Below are positions 7,097 through 13,221 of a stretch of 13,484 nucleotides of DNA, one piece after another. Every line of letters starts with the position of its first letter. Position 1 is the stretch's first letter. A model generated the notes under the pieces. The model searched no databases. It had not been told where the DNA came from and saw nothing but the letters and a program-made list of their open reading frames with translations. Source of the DNA: an uncultured bacterium (GTDB taxonomy: Bacteria; Patescibacteriota; Microgenomatia; UBA1400; PJMF01); assembly GCA_903959355.1 (NCBI GenBank), contig CAJBWJ010000078.1, positions 1 through 13,484 of the forward strand, read 5' to 3'. A program made the position numbers and the translations under genes.

Positions 7097-8518
7097 ATGA
7101 AACAAAAAACTCAATCAATTACCCAATCCACAGATCCTATACCTGGGGAAAGCAATAAACCAGAGCAAGTGGTTTATATTTTCAATATGGCCGAAGATGT
7201 CTGGCCATTCATTTCTTCAATGAGCAATCCAGTTGAACAGCGTGCTGAAGTTGAAGTTTGCGTCAACTTAGCTGATCGTGATTTATTTAGCAATGTTGAT
7301 GAGAGTAATTTAACTATCATTACGCCTAGAAAAATCGACCCAGATTTTTTGCAATATGTTGCCCAGTTAACTGGCAAGAGAAAATGGAATATTTTAGTTC
7401 CAAATAAACATTCTGGAGAAATTTGTCTTGATGTCATTCAAGACAGAAATCTTTTTAAAGAGTTGGTTGAATTAGCTAATGGAGCTAAAAAATTAGTTTT
7501 AACTAGTTACACCGTTTCCCCACAATTTTTCCAATTAATCGCCGAACTCAAGGGTTATGGTATTGAAGTTTACACTCCAGAGGCTCCTACAGAAGAAAAT
7601 GCTTGGTGTATAAATTTCTTTGGCAGTAAATCTGGAATTAGACAGCTGGCACAGAAGAGCACTGCCTTAGAGCCAGATTTGATAATGTCAGATGGTTTGA
7701 TTTGTGTGCAATCTTTGGATGCATCCAGAATTGCAGCTCAGAAATATGTGAAGGAGGATGGTGTAGTTTTAAAGACAAACAAGGGTCATACAGGAATGGG
7801 TGTTTTGATTTTCCGTCCTGGAGATTTGCCAGATGATTATCAAAATTGTCAAAAAGCCATTTTCAACATTCTCAAACAAAATGATTACTGGGATAAATTT
7901 CCAATTGTTGTAGAGAGCTTGGTCAATATTAATCCAGCAGTTGGTGGAGGTTTGCCAAGTATAGAATTTAAGATTCAAAAGAGTGGCCGTATAGAATTTT
8001 TATATTACTGTGGAATGAGAGTTTTGCCTGACGGCACATTCCTTGGTGTAGAAATTAATGAAGATATTATTAATGATCGTATTAGTGCCAGAATTATTGA
8101 TACTGGCTTTTTTATTGCTGAGCAATATGCCTCTCATGGTTATCGTGGATATTTTGATGTTGATATGGTGGCAGCCAAAAATGGTGAAATCTATGTCTCA
8201 GAATCAAATGTCAGAAGAACTGGCGGGACTCATGTTTACCAGATGGCTAATAGTTTAATTGGCAAAGATTTCTTTACCGATAGCTATATTTTGTCCAACA
8301 ATGCTTATGAGTTAAAAGCTGGAGTAAGACCTAGTCTCAAGCAGGTTTTAGATGCTTTGTCTCCTATTTTATTCAACAAAAAAACTAAAGAAGGTTTTGT
8401 GATAGCCTCAGCTAATTTATTAACTCAAAGCACGTTGGCTTATGTTGTTTTTGCGAAGAATAAGAAAAAAGCTATGGAAATAGAAAACAGAGCTTTTACG
8501 CTACTTAAATCTTTATAG
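7097..8518 (+). CDS. PGM1-like ATP-grasp peptide ligase
   Basis: Protein of 473 aa with an N-terminal domain of about 170 aa followed by an ATP-grasp core. VVLK at 223-226 and the glycine loop GHTGMG at 230-235 bind ATP; VVESLV at 271-276 is the hinge. GYRGYFDVDMV at 348-358 leads to ESNVRRTGGTH at 369-379. That last motif, ExNxRxTGGTH, is characteristic of the PGM1-type ATP-grasp group; PGM1 joins a guanidino-bearing amino acid to the N-terminus of ribosomal peptides in pheganomycin synthesis. Acidic metal ligands (Asp354, Asp356, Glu369, Asn371) are present. I predict ATP-dependent amide-bond formation on an unknown acid and amine. The frame is open to a GTG at 7076, but ATG 7097 is preferred because of the -10 placement. 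The 3' end overlaps the convergent methyltransferase gene by 14 nt. It is the second amide ligase within 5 kb. Confidence 0.75.
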   Translation: MKQKTQSITQSTDPIPGESNKPEQVVYIFNMAEDVWPFISSMSNPVEQRAEVEVCVNLADRDLFSNVDESNLTIITPRKIDPDFLQYVAQLTGKRKWNILVPNKHSGEICLDVIQDRNLFKELVELANGAKKLVLTSYTVSPQFFQLIAELKGYGIEVYTPEAPTEENAWCINFFGSKSGIRQLAQKSTALEPDLIMSDGLICVQSLDASRIAAQKYVKEDGVVLKTNKGHTGMGVLIFRPGDLPDDYQNCQKAIFNILKQNDYWDKFPIVVESLVNINPAVGGGLPSIEFKIQKSGRIEFLYYCGMRVLPDGTFLGVEINEDIINDRISARIIDTGFFIAEQYASHGYRGYFDVDMVAAKNGEIYVSESNVRRTGGTHVYQMANSLIGKDFFTDSYILSNNAYELKAGVRPSLKQVLDALSPILFNKKTKEGFVIASANLLTQSTLAYVVFAKNKKKAMEIENRAFTLLKSL

Positions 8519-9275
8519 CAGAAATAGCCATAAAAAGAGGAATTTCAGTACGAGCACGGTTTTCCATTTTAGCGGCTTTACCGGTGCTTTCTTTATCTGA
8601 AGACCATTCTTCGATTTTTTCTATTAAGAAACCAGCCTGAAAAAGCATTTGACTATAATCTTGTAGGCTGTGATGGAACGACCAAGTCATATTTTTAACC
8701 TGCTCTTCTTTTTGGCCAGGATTCATATCAATAGGAATTTTAAGTGTAGATATATAGCGATTAATAAAACGCTGTTGTTGTTTGCTCTTTTCATCAATGC
8801 TCCAGCCAGATTGACGAGGAATGCGAAAACATGGATGATTTAGGACAATGACGAGTTGACCACCTTTTTTGAGGTAATTGGTGGCGTTTTTGAGAACATT
8901 TCCAGCCTGCTCAATATTTTGTAAAGCTAAAATGATAGCGGCTTTATCGAACTTTTCTTCTCTTTCTCGCAGTATATTGCTTAAATCGCAGACTAAAAAT
9001 TCATGGTTATTTTCGCGATTTCTATCTTTAGCTTCTTTAATTAATTCTTTAGCTAGATCTAAGCCAAGATATTTTTTGAGTTTTGGAACTTTACGAGCTA
9101 ATACTCCTTGACCACATGCAAGATCAACCAGAGTATCTTCGCTTTTCAAATTAAGTAGGCGCAAGACTCCAGGAATGACCACGTGTTCGTGATAGTAATG
9201 ACCATCTTGGCCGACAATCTTGCCGTACCAAGGGGCGACTTTATTCCAAGAAGTATCTTTATGATTTTTTTGCAC
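8505..9275 (-). CDS. Class I SAM-dependent methyltransferase
   Basis: Protein of 256 aa. VDLACGQGVL at about 49-58 is the SAM-binding motif I; GLDLAKELI supplies the acidic residue after the second strand, and VCDLSN marks the adenine-side region. A NYLKKGGQLVIVLNHPC strand follows, and then a segment with FRIPRQSGWSID and IPIDMNPG that is shared by a group of uncharacterised bacterial methyltransferases. The substrate is unknown; the small-molecule (UbiE-like) type is more likely than a nucleic-acid enzyme because no target-recognition domain is present. The start codon is GTG at 9273-9275, with a purine-rich GAAAG about 10 nt upstream and a -10 box at 9297-9302. It is convergent with the PGM1-like ligase (14-nt overlap), so it might modify that pathway's product, but its separate promoter does not require this. 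Confidence 0.8.
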   Translation of the reverse strand: MQKNHKDTSWNKVAPWYGKIVGQDGHYYHEHVVIPGVLRLLNLKSEDTLVDLACGQGVLARKVPKLKKYLGLDLAKELIKEAKDRNRENNHEFLVCDLSNILREREEKFDKAAIILALQNIEQAGNVLKNATNYLKKGGQLVIVLNHPCFRIPRQSGWSIDEKSKQQQRFINRYISTLKIPIDMNPGQKEEQVKNMTWSFHHSLQDYSQMLFQAGFLIEKIEEWSSDKESTGKAAKMENRARTEIPLFMAISAIKI

Positions 9276-9293
9276 AATGTAATTTCTTTCAGC

Positions 9294-9302
9294 TATATTA
9301 TA
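9294..9302. promoter_or_regulatory. Shared bidirectional -10 region
   Basis: The near-palindromic sequence TATATTATA serves both directions. On the forward strand TATTAT (9296-9301) lies 9 nt before the ATG at 9311, giving a leader of about 3 nt. On the reverse strand TATAAT (9297-9302) lies 21 nt before the GTG at 9275. The two -10 boxes overlap by 5 nt, so the methyltransferase and the orphan gene should compete for, or share, the same open complex. No good -35 is visible on either side. Confidence 0.5.
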
Positions 9303-9310
9303 ACTTAAGT

Positions 9311-9820
9311 ATGTTAAAACTCATTCTAGTTAAAGATTTGATGCAAAATAATTATGCATATGAGCGTTCTGAACCAGAGGGACAGAATTTTCATCCTGAT
9401 TTTAAACCAGAGCTTAGTCCTAAAGAAATGCTTAGATTAGGTGTTTTTGGCGGCAAATATATGACTGATTGCAGAGATGAATTTCCGAAAGAATGGTTCG
9501 TTGAAGCTAAACTGTGTCATAAATTTCACGATCCTTCATTAAATTTATTTAAAGTTAATGCCAGTCAACCTTTATCTGTTTGGCAAAACAAAGGTTGGAT
9601 TTATAAAGATGATCCTAGAGGTTGGTTCCAGTGGTATTGTCGTTACTTCATGGGTCGTCGTTTGCAAGATGGAGAAGATGAGCGACAAATAAAAAGATGG
9701 AGGATGTTCCGTCGCCATCTAGTTCAAGTCGAGCGCAACTGCATGCCTGGCGATTTTGCTTGTCGCAAAATACAACGCCAAGCTTTATTGCATTGGGCTT
9801 ATGATTCTAGAAGTTTATAG
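9311..9820 (+). CDS. Conserved protein of unknown function
   Basis: Protein of 169 aa, rich in Trp, Arg and Asp and lacking signal peptide or membrane segments. It carries strongly patterned blocks: LGVFGGKYMTDCRDEFPKEW (about residues 43-62), ASQPLSVWQNKGWIYKDDP (about 84-102), RGWFQWYCRYFMGRR (103-117) and a C-terminal RQALLHWAYDSRSL. I recognise these blocks as an uncharacterised family seen in scattered bacteria and in fungi and plants, but I know no function or name for it and give none. Conserved Cys, His and Trp residues would suit a ligand- or metal-binding fold, which is only a guess. ATG 9311 is placed 9 nt after a -10 box (predicted leaderless); a second in-frame ATG at 9341 is possible, but all the conserved blocks lie downstream of it. 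It shares a divergent promoter with the methyltransferase and ends 6 nt from the convergent glmS. Confidence 0.75.
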   Translation: MLKLILVKDLMQNNYAYERSEPEGQNFHPDFKPELSPKEMLRLGVFGGKYMTDCRDEFPKEWFVEAKLCHKFHDPSLNLFKVNASQPLSVWQNKGWIYKDDPRGWFQWYCRYFMGRRLQDGEDERQIKRWRMFRRHLVQVERNCMPGDFACRKIQRQALLHWAYDSRSL

Positions 9821-9826
9821 TTTTTA

Positions 9827-11581
9827 TTATTTGACCGTGACGCTTTTGGCCAAATTTCTTGGTTTATCTGGATCTAGTTTTTTGATCAGAGCTATTTCGT
9901 AGGTCAAAAGTTGAGCCACAATGATGCTTGATAAATTAGTAAATTTTTCTGTTTGTGGCAACTTAATAAAGATATCGAAAATTTCTTCATTGTCGGTAGC
10001 AATACCAATTACTTTGGCACCACGTGCCTTAACTTCATGAGCACTGGAAAGCATGTTTTCTCTATTTTCTTTATTGACGAGACAAATTATCGGAGTGTCT
10101 TTTTCAATCAAAGCAATGACTCCATGTTTAAGTTCACCGGCACTAAAACCTTCTGCATGAAGATAAGAAACCTCTTTAATTTTAAGAGCAAATTCCAAAG
10201 CACTTGTCAAAAGTTGGCCTCTTCCAAGAATATAGAGATCCTGTTTTTTACTGAGAATTTTGGCGGTTTCTTTTATATCGCTCATGATTTTCTGATCATC
10301 AAACCAATCTTCCAGCTGTTTAGAAAACTTTGTAACTTCACTTATAAATGAAAAGTTTTGTTTTTCTAGATAATCAGCCAAAGCCATTCCAAATAACATA
10401 TGACCAGTTAGAGCTTTGCTGCTAGCGACACCAATTTCTGCCCCGACATTGAGAGGATAGGCGATATCTGCCATATTCATTAAAGTCGATGAAGGCATAT
10501 TGACTACTGAAATAATAAAAACACCTTTAGTTTTCATTTGTTCAACGGCTTCAATAGTGTCAGCTGTTTCGCCGCTTTGACTAAGAACAATTGCCAAATC
10601 AGATTTATCAAATAAATTTTTAAAATCTGTAAAATCATAAGCTGGAATGTGATAAACATTTCTCTTATTACTTCTTAAGTAGTTAGTAATGCTGGCAGCG
10701 GCGTAGCTAGCAGATCCGGCACCAATTACATAAATATTTCTTGATGATTCTATTTTTTTTGCAATCTTTGGGAATATTTTTTCACTCAGAGCTAATACTT
10801 TTAATAAGCTTTCTTTCTGTTCATTAATTTCCTTGAGCATAAAATGAGCATAATTTCCTTTATCTACTTCTAAGGCTTGATGATCCATTTTCTTAAAGTT
10901 TATTGTTTTAGAAATTAAATTATCTAATTGATATGAACTTATTTTTTGACCATCGAAATGAATAATTTCTTGATTTTCTAAAACATGATAATTAGTAGCA
11001 TCATGACTAATGGAAGCAAGATCAGAAGAAAAGAAATAATTATTTTTTTGACCCTGACCAATGATTAATGGAGAACCTTGGCGATAGGCCCAAACTTCAC
11101 CATTTTTATTTAAAACAAGAATGGTGTTGCGACCGGCCATTTTTCTGATAACTTTAGCAAATTTTTTCAAGTCTATTTTTTGCTCATCTTTTTCTAACAT
11201 CGCCACAATCACTTCAGTGTCAGTTTCACTTTGAAATTTATAGCCTTCTTTAATTAATTCGTTTTTTAATTCTTGATAATTTTCTAAGACGCCATTTTGC
11301 ACAAGTGCAAAATTACCATTTTTTGCCAAATGAGGATGGGCGTTTTTTTCTGTAACGCCGCCATGAGTGGCCCAACGAGTGTGACCAATGGCATTATCGC
11401 TATCAGCAAGATGAAGTTTTTTTACTTCACTGATTTTTCCAATGTGTTTTTCAATTTCTATTTTATTATTTAAAGTAGCGATTCCCCAGGAATCATAGCC
11501 ACGATATTCTATTCTTTTAAGTCCTTCTAAAACTTTATTAGTTGCGTCAAAATTACCCAAACAGGCGTAAATACCACACAT
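9827..11581 (-). CDS. glmS: Glutamine-fructose-6-phosphate aminotransferase (isomerizing)
   Basis: Makes glucosamine-6-phosphate from fructose-6-phosphate and glutamine, the entry to UDP-GlcNAc and peptidoglycan. Protein of 584 aa, about 20-25 shorter than usual (about 605-610); the shortening is mainly in the N-terminal half. The glutaminase domain begins MCGIYACLG, with Cys2 as the nucleophile after Met removal. YRGYDSWGIA at 26-35, GHTRWATHGG at 66-75, QNGVLENY at 95-102 and SETDTE at 118-123 follow. Two SIS sugar domains follow: GAGSASYAA from 287 and SQSGETAD at 334-341 with EIGVASSKA at 382-390, then AEGFSAGELKHG at 476-487 carrying the isomerase Glu483. The C-terminus PRNLAKSVTVK matches the conserved tail with the catalytic Lys. 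A clear Shine-Dalgarno precedes the ATG, and a long structured leader lies upstream, suggesting feedback control at the RNA level. Confidence 0.96.
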   Translation of the reverse strand: MCGIYACLGNFDATNKVLEGLKRIEYRGYDSWGIATLNNKIEIEKHIGKISEVKKLHLADSDNAIGHTRWATHGGVTEKNAHPHLAKNGNFALVQNGVLENYQELKNELIKEGYKFQSETDTEVIVAMLEKDEQKIDLKKFAKVIRKMAGRNTILVLNKNGEVWAYRQGSPLIIGQGQKNNYFFSSDLASISHDATNYHVLENQEIIHFDGQKISSYQLDNLISKTINFKKMDHQALEVDKGNYAHFMLKEINEQKESLLKVLALSEKIFPKIAKKIESSRNIYVIGAGSASYAAASITNYLRSNKRNVYHIPAYDFTDFKNLFDKSDLAIVLSQSGETADTIEAVEQMKTKGVFIISVVNMPSSTLMNMADIAYPLNVGAEIGVASSKALTGHMLFGMALADYLEKQNFSFISEVTKFSKQLEDWFDDQKIMSDIKETAKILSKKQDLYILGRGQLLTSALEFALKIKEVSYLHAEGFSAGELKHGVIALIEKDTPIICLVNKENRENMLSSAHEVKARGAKVIGIATDNEEIFDIFIKLPQTEKFTNLSSIIVAQLLTYEIALIKKLDPDKPRNLAKSVTVK

Positions 11582-11586
11582 ACATA

Positions 11587-11592
11587 TTCCTT
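11587..11592 (-). promoter_or_regulatory. Shine-Dalgarno of glmS
   Basis: AAGGAA on the reverse strand, 5 nt from the ATG at 11581. It fixes the glmS start, places Cys at position 2, and contrasts with the leaderless starts elsewhere in the window. Confidence 0.7.
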
Positions 11593-11658
11593 TTATAAAT
11601 TAATGATGATTTAAGATTTTTAAATTAAGACTTTGTTTAATTGATCTTAATTTTTAAT

Positions 11659-11813
11659 GGATGGATCTTCTTAAATTTCTAACCACCCAAAGGGTCTCCG
11701 TAGATACTCTACAAATTATTTGTAGGTCCGATCGCGATTTTAGCTATTAGCTTAGTCGCATCCCTCTTCCTCGTCTCCTTATTTTATTTTAATTTAAAAC
11801 AAGGCCACACGCT
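11659..11813 (-). ncRNA. Structured leader RNA of glmS (candidate riboswitch or ribozyme-like element)
   Basis: Most of the 295-nt gap between glmS and the NUDIX gene is occupied by a folded leader read toward glmS. Stem A pairs 11795-11804 with 11777-11786 (10 bp). It is followed by GACGAGG (11769-11775). Stem B pairs AGAGGG (11762-11767) with CCCUUU (11689-11694) and encloses two hairpins: GCGA/UCGC (11734-11737 with 11756-11759), containing an AGCU/AGCU hairpin, and CUACAAA/UUUGUAG (11709-11725, 7 bp, 3-nt loop). Stem C pairs GGGUGG (11683-11688) with CCAUCC (11659-11664). Stems A, B and C each contain one pair that is G-U in the glmS-sense RNA but A-C in the opposite RNA, so the glmS sense is the functional one. 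Alternative pairings exist: GUAGA/UCUAC (11700-11712) against the 7-bp hairpin, and ACCC/GGGU (11685-11695) against stems B and C. The layout recalls the glmS ribozyme, but the hallmark GCGCC is not present (GCGUG instead), so the class is unassigned. Confidence 0.55.
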
Positions 11814-11861
11814 CAGTTTGATTTTTTTATTTTTCCTTTCTGTTAATTGCAGCTGGCTTTA

Positions 11862-11869
11862 AGTATACT
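11862..11869. promoter_or_regulatory. Overlapping divergent -10 boxes for glmS leader and NUDIX gene
   Basis: AGTATACT contains TATACT on both strands: 11864-11869 forward and 11862-11867 reverse. The forward box ends 7 nt before ATG 11877, predicting a leaderless NUDIX transcript. The reverse box would start the glmS transcript near 11855, upstream of the whole structured leader. No good -35 is seen for either, so the glmS assignment is the weaker of the two. Confidence 0.4.
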
Positions 11870-11876
11870 ATCAATA

Positions 11877-12368
11877 ATGATCAAATGCACTTTTGAAGAT
11901 GGCAATCAAGTATTACTTAGACATGTCTGCGTTGATACTCTTGTAATTAAAGATGGGAAAATTTTACTAAATAAAAGAGGAACTTTTGATGGCAGAAAAA
12001 TTTTGGAGTATGGGAAATGGGGCTTAATCGGAGGTTTTGTAGAAAGAGACGAAACCTTAGAAGAGGCCGTTAAAAGAGAAGTGATGGAAGAAACTTCGTG
12101 GCAAGTTAAAGATCTGTTTTTGCTTAGAATAAATGATATTCCAAATCGTCCAAAAGAAGATCGTCAAAATTTTAGTTTTGTGTTTGTTGCAAACGCTGAT
12201 CATAGAAATGGTGAAAGTAACGACGAAGAAGTTTTAAGTTTAGAGTGGTTTGATTTGAATAATCTGCCAAAAATAGAGGAAATGGCTTTTGATCACGGAG
12301 AGAATATAGAACTTTATAAAAAATGGTTAAAAGAAAAATTTCCTTTGCCAATTTTAGGGAAAATATAA
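11877..12368 (+). CDS. NUDIX hydrolase
   Basis: Protein of 163 aa. The Nudix box runs from Gly53 to Trp75 (GFVERDETLEEAVKREVMEE then TSW), matching GX5EX7REUXEEXGU except that the last Gly is Ser. The REVMEE glutamates that bind Mg2+ are intact, so the enzyme should be active in hydrolysing a nucleoside diphosphate linked to another moiety. LLNKRG at 31-36 and the KWGLIGG run at 47-53 are typical lead-in segments, as in ADP-ribose pyrophosphatases and GDP-mannose hydrolases; the substrate cannot be fixed. The frame is open to a TTG at 11847, but ATG 11877 is chosen: it follows a -10 box by 7 nt and the upstream residues are not family-like. Its stop is one base before the transporter ATG, so the two form a tight operon. 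Confidence 0.85.
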   Translation: MIKCTFEDGNQVLLRHVCVDTLVIKDGKILLNKRGTFDGRKILEYGKWGLIGGFVERDETLEEAVKREVMEETSWQVKDLFLLRINDIPNRPKEDRQNFSFVFVANADHRNGESNDEEVLSLEWFDLNNLPKIEEMAFDHGENIELYKKWLKEKFPLPILGKI

Positions 12369-12369
12369 G

Positions 12370-13221
12370 ATGTGGATTTTTTACGCCACCATAATGTTTT
12401 TGGCTTCTAATGTTTTATATTTATTGATTCGTTTGGCGCAAAAACAAAATATTCCAATTAGCTTTTATTCAATTACTTTGTTTTTAGTGCCGAGTATTAT
12501 TTATTTTTCTGCAGCAACAATTACTAAAACCTCGTTGTTGCTTAGTCCATGGTACTTTTTATTAGTAATTGCGGCGGCATTTTTTTATAGTTATCTTGGC
12601 AATTTCTTTTCACAGAAAGCTGTTCTATTAGCTCCAAATCCTGGATATAGTTTAATTTTGCAAAAAAGTTATGTAGTTCTTACAACCATCGCAGCAGTGT
12701 TTCTATTTGGGGCAGAATTCAGTTGGAAAAAGTTTATTGCTATTTTATTTATTTTGTTTTTTACAATGGTGATTGCAATTTCTCCTAAAGAAAATAAAGC
12801 TCATGGCAGCAAGTGGGTTTATTTGTCATTATTGGCCAATCTTTGTTTCGCTTTTGGATCATTAATTTTGAAGTACTTTTTGAATTTGGGAATACAACCG
12901 TTTGTTTATTTATTTTATATAAATCTTTTTGTTGCAACTTTGAACTATTTTGATTTTAGAAAACAAAAAATTTCGCTAGTTTTATCTAAAAAACAAATTT
13001 TTCTTGCAATTTTAATTGGAGTATTTTCAATGGTCTTTAATTTTTCTATGAAGTTAGCCTATAAAATTGCTCCAAACATTGGTTATGTTTCAGCTATCAA
13101 TGTTTCCTCGATGATGAGTCTTACTTTTCTGTCAGCCTTGATTTTCAAAGATGATCTTTCAAAGCAAAAAATATTTGGAATTTTTGGCGTTTTAATTAGT
13201 TTATTTTTCTTAGTGATTTAA
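12370..13221 (+). CDS. DMT superfamily (EamA-type) membrane transporter
   Basis: Integral membrane protein of 283 aa with about ten hydrophobic segments, roughly at residues 1-20, 33-51, 57-77, 90-114, 120-137, 149-171, 176-194, 207-231, 237-260 and 267-283. The two halves are similar in layout (five plus five), as in EamA-domain drug/metabolite transporters. Conserved-looking features are a Pro in LLAPNPGYSLI before the fourth helix and the equivalent KIAPNIGYVSAIN before the ninth. The fifth and last helices end the halves with IFKDD-type charged loops. Substrate unknown. The ATG is one base after the NUDIX stop with a Shine-Dalgarno AGGGA (12356-12360) 9 nt upstream, so the genes are translated together. 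The 3' end overlaps the stop of the convergent HxlR-type gene by 3-4 nt. Confidence 0.8.
   Translation: MWIFYATIMFLASNVLYLLIRLAQKQNIPISFYSITLFLVPSIIYFSAATITKTSLLLSPWYFLLVIAAAFFYSYLGNFFSQKAVLLAPNPGYSLILQKSYVVLTTIAAVFLFGAEFSWKKFIAILFILFFTMVIAISPKENKAHGSKWVYLSLLANLCFAFGSLILKYFLNLGIQPFVYLFYINLFVATLNYFDFRKQKISLVLSKKQIFLAILIGVFSMVFNFSMKLAYKIAPNIGYVSAINVSSMMSLTFLSALIFKDDLSKQKIFGIFGVLISLFFLVI

Noticed and set aside
7174..7437. Antisense reading frame of 87 codons within the PGM1-like gene, and similar antisense frames elsewhere
   Set aside because: They lie wholly inside well-supported genes, show no family resemblance and have no promoter or ribosome-binding site.
11659..11813. T-box, lysine or guanidine riboswitch for the glmS leader
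   Set aside because: Short matches (GGGUGG, GAGGGAUGCGA, GGUCCGA) recall parts of these classes, but the required conserved cores and their spacing are absent.
11847..11876. TTG start for the NUDIX gene
   Set aside because: The ten extra residues are hydrophobic and unlike the family, and they overlap the predicted promoter.
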